From assembly GCF_042139015.1 (NCBI RefSeq), contig NZ_JBHIKY010000008.1:124001-188000 (forward strand): a stretch of DNA of 64,000 bases, given 5' to 3'. The notes below the pieces were generated by a model. That model made no database searches, was not told the DNA's origin, and was given only the letters and a program-made list of their open reading frames with translations. The position numbers were made by a program, and so were the translations under genes. Source of the DNA: JBHIKY01 sp042139015 (GTDB lineage Bacteria; Bacillota; Bacilli; Bacillales; Marinococcaceae). How positions within the stretch are numbered: position 1 is the first letter of the stretch; every line of letters starts with the position of its first letter. Below are positions 50,877 through 60,604 of this stretch, in pieces.

Positions 50877-51752
50877 TTATTCTTTCTGCATTTGCTGGAT
50901 GGCTCTGCGGGTCTGCTCTATGTACTGAATAGACTGATCGTAAGAATCGGCTACCACACACATAAATAAAATATCGATCATAAACAGCTGGACCATCCTA
51001 GAGGAGGTGGCGCCGCTTCTGAGTGTCGGTTCCATTGAGGCCGAAGTAAATAACGTACAGTCAGAAGCCTGGGATAAAGATGAATGACCGAATCTTGTCA
51101 ATGAAAGCACAGCTGTTTTTTGTTGTTTTGCAATATTTATTAAACGAATCACCTCTTTTGTTTCCCCTGAAAAAGAGATTGCAAAAAACAGGTCGCTATT
51201 TGAGGCGTTTGCAAGACGAGTAGCTGCCATATGCGGATCTGAAAAAGCTGAAGCTTCGTAGTTAATACGGATAAATTTTTGTTCAGCATCTACCGCAATT
51301 AAATGTGAAGCTCCGACCCCGAATATATAAATTCTATCGCTGTTCATGATTAATTGAACTGCTTTTTTTAATTGATCTTCATTTATCGTATCCACGGTCT
51401 CATTTAAAGCCTTCACACTATTAGAAAGCATTTTTTGAACGACGCTGCTGTAGGGTTCATTCCGTTCTATTTCTCTATATCCATCGTGGGCGCTTTTTTG
51501 AAGATCCCCCGTTACCCTAAGCTTTAAATCTGGAAACCCTTTTAGATTTAATGATTTACAGAGCCTGATCACAGCAGCACTGCTTGTTCCACTTTTACGG
51601 CCAAGTTCCTGCGCCGTAAGCCTCACTGATTCCTCTGGATGTCTAAGTATATACGCAGCAATCTTCCTTTCTGAAGGAGGAAGCCTAAAGCCGGCATCCC
51701 TCAGCATAGTTAAACCGCCTTTTATTACAGATGAATAATCGTCTTCTTTCAT
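50877..51752 (-). CDS. murR: RpiR/MurR family transcriptional regulator
   Basis: A 291-residue regulator with an N-terminal RpiR HTH domain (SERKIAAYILRHPEESVRLT; RKSGTSSAAVIRLCKSLNLK; residues ~27-75) and a C-terminal SIS sugar-phosphate-binding domain (IYIFGVGASHLIAVDAEQKF; FFAISFSGETKEVIRL). Such regulators next to murQ are MurR-like and sense MurNAc-6-phosphate. Last gene of the murQ-ABC operon. AT-rich near-palindromic sequences near 54990-55015 and 56035-56085 are possible operators. The specific name rests on context. Confidence 0.8.
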   Translation of the reverse strand: MKEDDYSSVIKGGLTMLRDAGFRLPPSERKIAAYILRHPEESVRLTAQELGRKSGTSSAAVIRLCKSLNLKGFPDLKLRVTGDLQKSAHDGYREIERNEPYSSVVQKMLSNSVKALNETVDTINEDQLKKAVQLIMNSDRIYIFGVGASHLIAVDAEQKFIRINYEASAFSDPHMAATRLANASNSDLFFAISFSGETKEVIRLINIAKQQKTAVLSLTRFGHSSLSQASDCTLFTSASMEPTLRSGATSSRMVQLFMIDILFMCVVADSYDQSIQYIEQTRRAIQQMQKE

Positions 51753-51774
51753 ACTCTGATATCCTTTCCTGCCG

Positions 51775-52620
51775 TTACCCTTTTACCGCCCCTTCTGTCA
51801 TTCCTTTACTTATCCTGCGCTGAAAAATCGCATAGGCAATGATAACAGGAATGGTTGCAATAATTAATCCAGCAAATAACGTTCCCCATGCATTTGTATA
51901 TTGGGCCTCGCTGTTCATAAAATCCACGGCCAGTCCAAGGGTGTATTTATTTTCTGTATTTAGAAAAATGAGGGCCATAAAATATTCATTCCAAAATTGT
52001 ATGGCGTTCATAATTGAAATAGTAATAATGCCGGTCATCGTTAATGGTGTGATGATAGTCAGGAGCATCCGGTATGGCGACATCCCGTCTATTGCCGCCG
52101 CCTCTTCCAGATCCGACGGTATTGTGCTCATGAAGCCAGTCAGAATAAAAACACTGAATGGTATCTGGCTCATTGCGTATACGATGATGAGTCCTGTTAA
52201 GCTGTTTAAAAGATTAAGATCCATCAAAAGAAAAAACAATGGAATCCAGCCCAGTACCATTGGTATCATCATAGCGGCTAAGTAAGTATTATACAGCAGT
52301 ACACTTCCTTTGAACTTAATTCTTTCTAACGCATAAGAAGTAGGGACAGCTAAAAATATTGTCAGTATTGTGCCCCCAACTGTAACAAATACACTGTTAT
52401 AAAAGCTGCTGTTTAAATTAAAGTTGTTCCAGGCATCAGCATAGTTACTGAAATTCCATACTTCCGGAAGTCCCCACGGGGAAGCATAAATTTCAGCATT
52501 TGATTTAAATGACCCTATCAGCATCCAGATGATCGGAAATAATACAGCGATTGACCAAATGATCAGAGGAACTCTAATACCTGCTTTAACCGCAATATGT
52601 CTGACATGCGTCTTCCGCAC
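51775..52620 (-). CDS. Sugar ABC transporter permease (MalG type)
   Basis: A 281-residue CUT1-family permease with six transmembrane helices and the cytoplasmic coupling motif EAAAIDGMSPYRMLLTIITPL (EAA loop; residues about 185-205). Its start lies 13 bp after the upstream permease on the same strand. It would pair with the MalF-type permease and the lipoprotein encoded upstream. No ATPase gene is in the operon. Confidence 0.92.
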   Translation of the reverse strand: MRKTHVRHIAVKAGIRVPLIIWSIAVLFPIIWMLIGSFKSNAEIYASPWGLPEVWNFSNYADAWNNFNLNSSFYNSVFVTVGGTILTIFLAVPTSYALERIKFKGSVLLYNTYLAAMMIPMVLGWIPLFFLLMDLNLLNSLTGLIIVYAMSQIPFSVFILTGFMSTIPSDLEEAAAIDGMSPYRMLLTIITPLTMTGIITISIMNAIQFWNEYFMALIFLNTENKYTLGLAVDFMNSEAQYTNAWGTLFAGLIIATIPVIIAYAIFQRRISKGMTEGAVKG

Positions 52621-52633
52621 CTTGAGTCCTCCT

Positions 52634-53527
52634 TTAATATTGGATTTTTTCCCTTTTTAAGAATTTCTGAAGAACAATTACTGTGAACAGCGAGATAATA
52701 AGTATAGCAACTCCGATTGTTGCACCGTATCCAAAGTTGTTTCTTACAAAAGCCTGTTGATACAAATACGAACCCATTACCTGGGTAGCATTGTCGGGGC
52801 CGCCTTCTGTCATTACCTGCACAATAATGAAAGAACCGTTCAGCGTCGTAATGACAATGTAAAGAATAGAATTTTTTATCTGCGGCCACACCAGCGGTAC
52901 GGTTACCTTCCAAAATTGCTGCCATTCCCCTGCACCATCTACCGTAGCTGCTTCATAAAAACTCTTTGGTATATTTAAAATACCTCCCATCAACATCAGC
53001 ATAAAAAGGCCGATGCCTGCCCAGACTGATGGCAGAACCAGAGAAGCCAGAGCGGTATCCGGGTCTCCCAGCCAAGGCCTTGTCAACTGCTCCAGCCCAA
53101 GAAAGCTCAACCCAGAATTTATGATTCCCAGATTGGGATTATAAATAAATGTCCATAATATTCCAATAACTACGACGGACATTATATTGGGAAAGAAAAA
53201 AATCACTCTGTAAAAAGGGGCCTCCTTAATTTTTAACTGGGTGAGTGCCACCGCAAAAAAAGTGGCAAGGATCATGATGCCGAATACTTTTGTCACCACT
53301 AGAAAATAATCATGAAGTACGGCGCGCGGAAAAATATTATCACTAAGCAATGTACTGTAATTGGCAAATCCAATAAACTCACGATTTGCTGAAGAACCGG
53401 ACCAATCAAAAAAAGAATAGTATAATCCGCTGACAAGCGGGTAGACAGTAAAAATCAAAAAAAGCATCAATGTCGGCACAATGCAAAAAGCTAAAAATCC
53501 AAATCGTTGCTTTTTTGACTGGACCAT
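52634..53527 (-). CDS. Sugar ABC transporter permease (MalF type)
   Basis: A 297-residue CUT1-family permease with six transmembrane helices and the EAA motif FYEAATVDGAGEWQQFWKVT. I start at ATG 53525-53527 (MVQSKKQRFGF), preceded by GATGGGGG; the open frame extends upstream to 53605 but into the end of the lipoprotein gene. Middle gene of the murQ operon. Confidence 0.92.
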   Translation of the reverse strand: MVQSKKQRFGFLAFCIVPTLMLFLIFTVYPLVSGLYYSFFDWSGSSANREFIGFANYSTLLSDNIFPRAVLHDYFLVVTKVFGIMILATFFAVALTQLKIKEAPFYRVIFFFPNIMSVVVIGILWTFIYNPNLGIINSGLSFLGLEQLTRPWLGDPDTALASLVLPSVWAGIGLFMLMLMGGILNIPKSFYEAATVDGAGEWQQFWKVTVPLVWPQIKNSILYIVITTLNGSFIIVQVMTEGGPDNATQVMGSYLYQQAFVRNNFGYGATIGVAILIISLFTVIVLQKFLKREKIQY

Positions 53528-53601
53528 AGTACCCCCATCCCTTTGTATAAACTCTGATATGTAAAAGGAAACGAAGAGCGGACTCCCCGTTTCCCGCCAA
53601 G

Positions 53602-54951
53602 TCAATTTCGATAATCTGCAGCTGCTTCTTCAGCTCGTTCAGTAAATTCTTCTGCGGTGATTTCACCAGACATAAGGGCTACAAGTGCGTCACTGATCGG
53701 TTCTTCAAGGTCTGAACTCATTGGATACGGAAGTCGATGAATGTTTACCTGATCAGGATCATTGATCATTTCATTCGCTGTCTGTAAATATTCAGAAACA
53801 TTTTCATTTTCTGTTAAATCTACATCAGCCACATTCATCATCGCTCCAGTATATTCTGAAAACAATTGTGCATATTCACGGTTGAACACAAATTCTACAA
53901 ATGCTTTTGCAGCCTCGGGGTTTTCAGCATTCTCCGCGATAGCAAGCGGACGCAGATCCGGCACGATAACATATGGTTCTCCTTCCTCTTGGAATGGGGA
54001 AGGTACAAACCCATATTCGAAATCTTCCGGTGTATCATTTTCCATTTCATTTGGGAGCCAGAACCCTACAGGAATAAAAGCATTTTTGTGCAATAAGAAA
54101 TTCATTTGTGGCTGTGTGTGGTTCAATGCTGCGAAGCCATTATCGAGATATCCTGCATCTACCATCGCTTCTACTTTTTTCATTACACTTAACGTTTCAT
54201 CACTTGACCATGCTCCTTCTTCGCCGGAGACTAATGCCTCAAGCAGTTCATCCCCGCCCACAGAGCCAAACGCCGGATTTAATGCTCCCCGCAGAAAATA
54301 ATAAGGATACATGCCGGTTGTTACAAAAGGCTGAATATCTTCTTCTTTCTGTATGGCACCCATTACTTCCATAAAATGATCGAAATCAGTTGGAACCTCC
54401 CAGCCTTTTTCATCAAATAATGCTTTATCGTACCATGTTCCCCACGTATCAAACACCAATGGCAGACTGTAAAGACTCCCGTCATAGCCATTTGGTTCAA
54501 CAATAAAGCTGTCCATCAGAGGTTCGTCATCTATTGTCAATTCTTCCGCCCATTCCGTTAAATCCATGAGCTGGCCGTCCTCCACCATTTGAGTTTCACT
54601 TGAACCTGCGCCATCAATGTATACAACATCAGGGGGATCATCAGATACCCAGCGGGTTCTCTTTTCTTCATTTATATTAGGACCGGCATGTTCAATAATA
54701 TTAAGATCAGGATGCTCCTCCTGAAAATCGCCGATAACTTCCTTCCACCATTCATCTCCATACCCACCGACAAAGTATTGAATCTCAAAATCTCCCGATA
54801 GACTATCACCACTTCCCGAATCTGAGTCATTCTGCCCGCCAGCATCCGATTCCTCGGCGTCTTCTTCTCCAGACGAACAGGCAGCAATCAGTAAAATTAA
54901 CATTAAAGAAACGAGAAAAAGAAATCTTCTGAGCATCACTTTACTCTTCAT
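53602..54951 (-). CDS. Sugar ABC transporter substrate-binding lipoprotein
   Basis: A 449-residue extracytoplasmic solute-binding protein of family 1. It has a lipoprotein signal peptide with lipobox LIAAC (Cys near residue 25) and an acidic Ser/Gly linker, then EIQYFVGGYGDEWWKEVIGD and PDVVYIDGAGSSE, typical of carbohydrate-binding components. By context the ligand is MurNAc or a muropeptide-derived sugar; sequence alone does not say. It lies 76 bp after murQ and 74 bp before the permease start. Confidence 0.93.
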   Translation of the reverse strand: MKSKVMLRRFLFLVSLMLILLIAACSSGEEDAEESDAGGQNDSDSGSGDSLSGDFEIQYFVGGYGDEWWKEVIGDFQEEHPDLNIIEHAGPNINEEKRTRWVSDDPPDVVYIDGAGSSETQMVEDGQLMDLTEWAEELTIDDEPLMDSFIVEPNGYDGSLYSLPLVFDTWGTWYDKALFDEKGWEVPTDFDHFMEVMGAIQKEEDIQPFVTTGMYPYYFLRGALNPAFGSVGGDELLEALVSGEEGAWSSDETLSVMKKVEAMVDAGYLDNGFAALNHTQPQMNFLLHKNAFIPVGFWLPNEMENDTPEDFEYGFVPSPFQEEGEPYVIVPDLRPLAIAENAENPEAAKAFVEFVFNREYAQLFSEYTGAMMNVADVDLTENENVSEYLQTANEMINDPDQVNIHRLPYPMSSDLEEPISDALVALMSGEITAEEFTERAEEAAADYRN

Positions 54952-55027
54952 TGTGAGTTCCCCCTTTTAAAGTAAAGCTTGATTGATTTAAAATTTTTAA
55001 ATGGGTAAATTTTTACAAATACACTCG

Positions 55028-55924
55028 TTAAAGAGATTGGCGAATATCACCTCCTGAATGTTTTAACCTCTGAGAGGCTTCCTTATAAGTGCATCCGGTT
55101 AATAACATAATAATAGCTGGTTTAACCTCAAAATCAGCCTCTGCCAATGCCTCAGATGCTTCTTTTACAGGTGCTCCGGTGGCTTCAACAACAATTCTTC
55201 TTGCCCTGTCGCGAAGCTTATCGTTAGAGGCCTGCAGATCAACCATTAAATTTTCATAAACCTTCCCGAGACGCACCATAACTAACGTAGATATCATATT
55301 CAGCACCATTTTATGAGCAGTTGCTGCTTTCAATCGGGTAGAACCAGTAAGAATTTCCGGCCCTGTTAACACTTCGATAGAATACTCAGCTGTCTTTGAT
55401 ATTAATGAGTCAGGGTTAGAAGACAGCGAGACGGTCAACGCCCCTGCTTCCTGTGCATACTTTAATGCTCCGATAGGATAAGGTGTTCTGCCGCTTGCAG
55501 TAATCCCTATTACAGTATCATGAGGTGTTATATTAATATTGGATAGATCTTTTTTTCCTGCTTCCTCTTCATCCTCTGCTGATTCCAGTGACCTAAAGAA
55601 AGATTTCTCTCCGCCTGCACTAATACCAATCACACGTGATGGATCTATTCTGAAGGTCGGAGGACATTCTGATGCATCAAGCACTCCGATGCGGCCGCTT
55701 GTTCCAGCACCACTGTAAATAAGTCTGCCGGATTCATTTTTCATTCTTTGATAAATCTGCTCGATAACTTCGCTGATCACCGATAATTCACGTTCTACAG
55801 CTGCTGCCGTTATCTGATCTTCTTTGTTTATTAATATTAATGCTTCTTTAGTGGTTAAACGATCTAAATTCTTTGTTCGAGGATTGCGTTTTTCAGTAAC
55901 GAGCTGAGAAATATCTACGTTCAT
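55028..55924 (-). CDS. murQ: N-acetylmuramic acid 6-phosphate etherase
   Basis: MurQ removes the lactyl ether from MurNAc-6-phosphate, giving GlcNAc-6-phosphate and D-lactate. The 298-residue protein has the start LVTEKRNPRTKNLD, the SIS domain GRLIYSGAGTSGRIGVLDAS (~63-82) and ECPPTF, VIGITASGRTPYPIGAL, and TGSTRLKAATAHKMVLNMIS, all family hallmarks. First gene of an operon with a CUT1 importer and a MurR-like regulator. A promoter lies about 100 bp upstream. Confidence 0.95.
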   Translation of the reverse strand: MNVDISQLVTEKRNPRTKNLDRLTTKEALILINKEDQITAAAVERELSVISEVIEQIYQRMKNESGRLIYSGAGTSGRIGVLDASECPPTFRIDPSRVIGISAGGEKSFFRSLESAEDEEEAGKKDLSNINITPHDTVIGITASGRTPYPIGALKYAQEAGALTVSLSSNPDSLISKTAEYSIEVLTGPEILTGSTRLKAATAHKMVLNMISTLVMVRLGKVYENLMVDLQASNDKLRDRARRIVVEATGAPVKEASEALAEADFEVKPAIIMLLTGCTYKEASQRLKHSGGDIRQSL

Positions 55925-56021
55925 TCCACCAATCCTTTCCTAACGTAATAACATAAATTCCTTATTTTCCGTTTCTTTCTCAGCTTTTCGAATCAGCTCA
56001 TCGGTCTATTGAATTACTTAT

Positions 56022-56049
56022 ATTGTAAGCTTTTAAAATTATATGTCAA
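56022..56049 (-). promoter_or_regulatory. Sigma-A promoter of the murQ operon
   Basis: On the minus strand TTGACA (56044-56049) and TACAAT (56022-56027) are 16 bp apart. The surrounding AT-rich sequence with TTTTAAAATT-like palindromes could hold the MurR operator. The rest of 55925-56092 shows nothing else. Confidence 0.65.
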
Positions 56050-56092
56050 TATATTTTAAATTATTTGAATTTTTATTTTAAAACACCATAAG

Positions 56093-56126
56093 AAAAAGAC
56101 TGCTTCACAGATTAACAAAGCAGTCT
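56093..56126 (-). terminator. Terminator of the zinc-ribbon gene
   Basis: On the minus strand AGACTGCTT-N12-AAGCAGTCT is followed by TTTTTC. It separates the recD2-side gene from the murQ operon promoter. Confidence 0.85.
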
Positions 56127-56152
56127 CCAATAATACTTATTTAGTTATTACA

Positions 56153-56344
56153 TTATCCTTCTCTTTCCATAAACCAATTTTTACCAAATAAATCATCTAA
56201 AGAGCAAAGTGTTCCATCTTCCTCCACTTCAAACAGGGAGTATTCACCGTCTGTGACCGTCCATTCTACACAGCATTCCCAGCAGTAATGGTGATCGTTT
56301 CCGATCTTCCCAGTATTTTTTGCCTTGCAATATGGGCATATCAT
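56153..56344 (-). CDS. Small zinc-ribbon protein, unknown function
   Basis: A 63-residue protein MICPYCKAKNTGKIGNDHHY followed by CWECCVEWTVTDGEYSLFEV, with CPYC and CWEC pairs forming a zinc ribbon in the first 25 residues and an acidic C-terminal half ending NWFMEREG. The ATG at 56342-56344 has GAAGGA upstream; an ATG four codons earlier in the open frame is less likely. It lies 98 bp after recD2 and ends with its own terminator. I recognise the fold but not a named function. Confidence 0.78.
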   Translation of the reverse strand: MICPYCKAKNTGKIGNDHHYCWECCVEWTVTDGEYSLFEVEEDGTLCSLDDLFGKNWFMEREG

Positions 56345-56442
56345 AAAACATCGTTCCTTCATTTTTGTGATACTACCCATTTTTACCGGAGCTGTGCAAT
56401 TTTATACAATCTAAGCCGGACTTTCACCACTATCTTTCATTA

Positions 56443-58734
56443 TTAAGATTCATTTATAGCAGCAGTATCATCATCTTCTGAAAGTTTTTCTTTAAGGCGA
56501 GTATAGCGTATATCTTTGAGTTCATTTTCAATTGCAAATTGAAGAGCTTCTGTTTCTCCACAGATAATTAAATAATCCTTAGCCCTCGTAATAGCTGTAT
56601 ATAATAAGTTTCTGCGCAGCATTCTCCGATAAGACATCAGCATCGGAACGATGACAATTGGAAATTCACTTCCCTGAGCTTTATGAATTGATGAACAATA
56701 AGCAAGCATAATCTGATTAAGATCCTGTCTTGTATATATAACTTCTTTACTGTCAAAATTTAATACAATCTGCATCTGTTTATCAATCGTTTCTTTTGCT
56801 TCAAAGATTGTTTCAACTTCCCCACGGTCTCCATTAAACACGCCTTCTTCTGTATTGTTGGTCAACTGGAGAATAACATCATCTTTTTGATACGTCACAT
56901 CACCAAACTGTACTCTTTTCTTCTTATCATTCAGTGGGTTAAATAACTTCTGAAGTCGTTCGTTTAGAGCATTGACCCCGGCTTCTCCTTTGTACATTGG
57001 AGCAAGCACTTGAATATCCAAGGCTGTATATCCCTTATTCATTGCTCCTTCACAAACTTTTGCTATAACATCCTGGACCTGATGTTTTTTGCAGGGGAAA
57101 AACCGCCGGTCCGTTTGAGGCTGCTGAATATTGCCTGGAAGTGCCCCTCTCTTAATAGAATGGGCGAGCTCGATAATTGAGGAGCCTTCTGCCTGACGAT
57201 AAACGACAGATAAAGCAACCACTGGTATAGATGGAGTCTGAAGCATATCTCCAAGCAATTGACCCGGTCCCACTGAAGGCAGCTGATCTTCATCGCCCAC
57301 CAATACCACCTGCATATCATCTGGGATGGCACGAAATAATTGGTTGGCAAGCCACATATCAAGCATGGAAACCTCGTCAATAATCAACAGTTTTCCTTGA
57401 AGTCTTCCTTCTTCTTTATAATCTGAAGATTCCATATCCTCTTCTCCTGTAAAACCGAGAAGCTTATGAATAGTGGAGGCATATAACCCGGTTGATTCTT
57501 TCATTCGTTTAGCCGCTCTTCCGGTCGGAGCCGCTAATAGAATTGGGAACGGTTCTTCTTTCGAATAAGTACTTGGATCAGATGAATAGCCATGCAGGTG
57601 GAGAAAGATTTCTACAATTGCTCTGATGACTGTTGTTTTTCCAGTGCCGGGGCCGCCGGTTAAAATCATTAAAGGGGAGTGTATGGCTTTTTTTATCGCT
57701 ATTTTTTGCTGTTCTGCGTATTCTATGCCGAATGACTCTTCAGTTTTTCCAATTGCTTTTAAAAATTCGGATTCGGGAAAGGGATCCTCTTCTGATTTTG
57801 CTTTTAACAGCTTTTTTACTTTTGTGGAAAATCCCATTTCTGCAAAGTATAGAGAAGCCATATATACCCGGTCTTCCTCCTGTACCAGCTTATCATCCTC
57901 CATAAGCTCGAGCAGGCTTTCCTCCAATGCATCCTTAGATATTAATTCCTGTTCAACAGATAAAAGCACATTCGCTTCTTCCATTAATTGAAAGCGAGGT
58001 ATGTATACGTGGCCCTCCTGCATGGTTTTTTCATACAGGACATATAATATACCAGCTTTTACTCGCTCGGGGTCGTTAAAAGAGATTCCAATATTTCTGC
58101 CGAGCCTGTCTGCTTTGTAAAAACCGATCCCTTCAATATCCCAAACGAGCTGATAGGGTCTGTCCTGAATAACTTCAAGTGTCTGTTCCCGGTATGTATG
58201 AAAAATTTTTACAGCAAGATCCATTCCGAAGCCGTATCTGGTCAATGTTGTCATGGCTTTTTCCATACCCTGATTTTCGAGCATAGCATTATAAATATCA
58301 TTTCTTTTCTTCTCATTTAATCCTTTTATTTCACCAAGTGACTCCGGGTTGTCGAGCACATGTGAAATTACTTGATTTCCAAAGGTATCCACCATTTTTT
58401 CGGCAGTTTTTTGACCGATGCCCGGGAATCGATCGCTCGCCAGATATCCGACGAGCGCTTCCCGCTCAGTTGGTATTTCCTTCTGGTAGGATTGTACCTG
58501 ATATTGTTTTCCAAATCTGGGATGTTCTTTAAACACCCCGGAAAAAGTATATCTTTCCTCCGACTCGATGACCGGGAAATGCCCCACCACCGTTACGGAG
58601 CTGTTTTCGCAATCAGGCACGGCTTTTTTTACTTTTACCTTCAGCACAGTATAGCCATTCTCCTCTTTTCGGAAAATGACATGCTTTACCGTCCCTGAAA
58701 TGTAGGATTCGGAAAAATAGTTCTCATCGGACAT
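56443..58734 (-). CDS. recD2: RecD2 family 5'-3' DNA helicase
   Basis: ATP-dependent helicase (YrrC) acting in replication-fork maintenance and mismatch repair in Bacillus. The 763-residue protein has an N-terminal OB fold (~10-100), a helix-hairpin-helix region (RFPGIGQKTAEKMVDTFG; GEIKGLNEKKR), the RecA-like motor with Walker A GGPGTGKTTVIRAI (~355), DEVSMLDMWL, GDEDQLPSVGPG, and the C-terminal UvrD-like part SSIHKAQGSEFPIVIVPM, LLYTAITRA. It lies 14 bp after yrrB. Confidence 0.95.
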   Translation of the reverse strand: MSDENYFSESYISGTVKHVIFRKEENGYTVLKVKVKKAVPDCENSSVTVVGHFPVIESEERYTFSGVFKEHPRFGKQYQVQSYQKEIPTEREALVGYLASDRFPGIGQKTAEKMVDTFGNQVISHVLDNPESLGEIKGLNEKKRNDIYNAMLENQGMEKAMTTLTRYGFGMDLAVKIFHTYREQTLEVIQDRPYQLVWDIEGIGFYKADRLGRNIGISFNDPERVKAGILYVLYEKTMQEGHVYIPRFQLMEEANVLLSVEQELISKDALEESLLELMEDDKLVQEEDRVYMASLYFAEMGFSTKVKKLLKAKSEEDPFPESEFLKAIGKTEESFGIEYAEQQKIAIKKAIHSPLMILTGGPGTGKTTVIRAIVEIFLHLHGYSSDPSTYSKEEPFPILLAAPTGRAAKRMKESTGLYASTIHKLLGFTGEEDMESSDYKEEGRLQGKLLIIDEVSMLDMWLANQLFRAIPDDMQVVLVGDEDQLPSVGPGQLLGDMLQTPSIPVVALSVVYRQAEGSSIIELAHSIKRGALPGNIQQPQTDRRFFPCKKHQVQDVIAKVCEGAMNKGYTALDIQVLAPMYKGEAGVNALNERLQKLFNPLNDKKKRVQFGDVTYQKDDVILQLTNNTEEGVFNGDRGEVETIFEAKETIDKQMQIVLNFDSKEVIYTRQDLNQIMLAYCSSIHKAQGSEFPIVIVPMLMSYRRMLRRNLLYTAITRAKDYLIICGETEALQFAIENELKDIRYTRLKEKLSEDDDTAAINES

Positions 58735-58748
58735 AACTTATCACCCGC

Positions 58749-59408
58749 TTATTCTTCAAGCAGTTTAGCAGCCTGTTCTTTCCCATTTAATGCAAGCATA
58801 TGGTCGGGCTGGATTTCGATTGTTTTTTCAAAATAGCGCAGGGCTTCTTCAGGATCATTATGGTACATGGCAGCAACTCCAAGGTTGAAGTATGCGTCCG
58901 CGTGAGTTTCATCCTCAGCAGCAACCTGCTTAAAGTGCGGAACTGCTTCTTCTACCTGTTCCGATTGAGCCAGGCATAACGCAAAATAAAACCTTGCTTC
59001 CGTATCCGTGTCATCAAGCTCTAACGCTCTTTTTAACGAAGCCAGGGCATGGGGAATCCGGCCGGATTGGTAGTAAGTAATGCCGGTCATATAATGCAGA
59101 CTCGCATCATCGAGCCCTGTTTTATGAGCCTGCTGATACATCGTCAATGCTTCAGCGTACTTTTCATCATTATAATAGAGACTGCCAGCGCCGTAGTACG
59201 CCGCAGCGGCACTACCATCCAATTCAATGGCACGTTTATAAAAGCTGAGGGCTTTTTCTGTTTCACCAAGCTCAGATAATACATTCGCAAAGTTTATATA
59301 AGCAAGAGCATCGTCCGGGTCTTCTTCAATCGCTTCTGTCAGCCATTTCGCTGCATCTTCTAAGTTCCCCTCCTGTATAGCCTGAAGGGCTTGTTCATTT
59401 TTAGACAT
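58749..59408 (-). CDS. yrrB: YrrB family tetratricopeptide repeat protein
   Basis: A 219-residue protein made almost wholly of TPR repeats (six 34-residue units from about residue 5 to 210, for example EEDPDDALAYINFANVLSEL, AYYGAGSLYYNDEKYAEALT, ADAYFNLGVAAMYHNDPEEA). TPRs mediate protein contacts; the partner is unknown. It lies between mnmA and recD2 as in B. subtilis. No signal peptide or membrane segment. Confidence 0.92.
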   Translation of the reverse strand: MSKNEQALQAIQEGNLEDAAKWLTEAIEEDPDDALAYINFANVLSELGETEKALSFYKRAIELDGSAAAAYYGAGSLYYNDEKYAEALTMYQQAHKTGLDDASLHYMTGITYYQSGRIPHALASLKRALELDDTDTEARFYFALCLAQSEQVEEAVPHFKQVAAEDETHADAYFNLGVAAMYHNDPEEALRYFEKTIEIQPDHMLALNGKEQAAKLLEE

Positions 59409-59461
59409 AGTTATACAGCACTCCTTTTAATACATAAGAATAACCTAAAATAAAATTGCAT

Positions 59462-59500
59462 AAGGAAAAGGAAAACGTTCCTTATATTTGTACGCTTTCC
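59462..59500 (-). terminator. Possible terminator overlapping the mnmA stop
   Basis: On the minus strand GGAAAGCGT-N13-ACGTTTTCC (one G-U pair) is followed by TTTTCCTT. The upstream arm lies in the last codons of mnmA. Confidence 0.5.
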
Positions 59501-60588
59501 TTTTCTTTTACAGCCTTTTCAATTGTTCCGCCGCCAAGACACTTCTCTCCATCGTATAAAACAACAGACTGCCCAGGCGTTACCGCCCGCTGGCGTTCAG
59601 CAAATGTAATTTTTACCTCCCTGTCCGCCATAGGATAAACAGTGACCATTTGATCAGACTGACGATACCGGAATTTGGCTGTACATGAAAATGGATCTAC
59701 CCTGATTTTTTCGTCAAGCCAGTTTATATCAGAAGCGTACAGGGCATCCGTGTACAATCCATCATTATGGAACCCCTGGCCGACAATAAGCTCGTTTTTC
59801 TCCAGATCCTTTCCCGTTACAAACCACGGTTCACCTGCTCCTCCTATACCAAGACCCTGGCGCTGACCTAGTGTATAATACATCAGCCCGTCATGAGTAC
59901 CTTTGATTTCCCCATCTGTTGTAACCATGCTGCCAGGTTTTGCAGGTAGATAATTCTGTAAAAATTCTTTAAAGTTCCGTTCACCGATAAAACAGATTCC
60001 CGTACTGTCTTTTTTAGAAGCGGTCGCAAGTTTTTTTTCTTCTGCAATCCGGCGCACTTCTTTTTTATTTAAGTCTCCGAGTGGAAATACAACATGCTGG
60101 AGCTGCTTTTGACTTAACTGATTAAGAAAGTAAGTCTGGTCTTTGTTGGAATCAACCCCGCGAAGCATAGATACCGTACCATCCCTCTCTTTTTTCAGCC
60201 GTGCATAGTGGCCGGTTGCCACATAATCCGCCCCTAGTGAAAGTGCATGTTCGAGAAATGCTTTAAACTTAATTTCCTTATTGCACACTACATCCGGGTT
60301 TGGTGTGCGGCCTGCCCGATATTCATCGAGAAAATAGGAAAATACAAGGTCCCAATATTTCTTTTCGAAATTGACCGCATAATACGGTATATCGAGTTGA
60401 TTGCAAACTCTGATTACATCCTCATAATCCTCTGTAGCAGTACAAAACCCATTTTCGTCCGTGTCATCCCAATTTTTCATAAATATACCGATTACTTCGT
60501 ACCCTTCTTCCTTAAGCAGGGCGGCTGTTACCGACGAATCCACGCCTCCTGACATTCCGACAATAATCCGGGTATCTTCTTTTCTCAT
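59482..60588 (-). CDS. mnmA: tRNA 2-thiouridylase MnmA
   Basis: MnmA (TrmU) thiolates U34 of tRNA-Lys, Glu and Gln, taking sulfur from the adjacent cysteine desulfurase YrvO. The 368-residue protein has the PP-loop GMSGGVDSSVTAALL (~10), the catalytic cysteines in NPDVVCNKEIKF (near 100) and STGICFIGERNF (near 200), and the C-terminal domain with QSVVLYDGEKCLGGG. It lies 16 bp after yrvO. Confidence 0.97.
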   Translation of the reverse strand: MRKEDTRIIVGMSGGVDSSVTAALLKEEGYEVIGIFMKNWDDTDENGFCTATEDYEDVIRVCNQLDIPYYAVNFEKKYWDLVFSYFLDEYRAGRTPNPDVVCNKEIKFKAFLEHALSLGADYVATGHYARLKKERDGTVSMLRGVDSNKDQTYFLNQLSQKQLQHVVFPLGDLNKKEVRRIAEEKKLATASKKDSTGICFIGERNFKEFLQNYLPAKPGSMVTTDGEIKGTHDGLMYYTLGQRQGLGIGGAGEPWFVTGKDLEKNELIVGQGFHNDGLYTDALYASDINWLDEKIRVDPFSCTAKFRYRQSDQMVTVYPMADREVKITFAERQRAVTPGQSVVLYDGEKCLGGGTIEKAVKEKESVQI

Positions 60589-60604
60589 ACGATTATTCCT
60601 CCTT

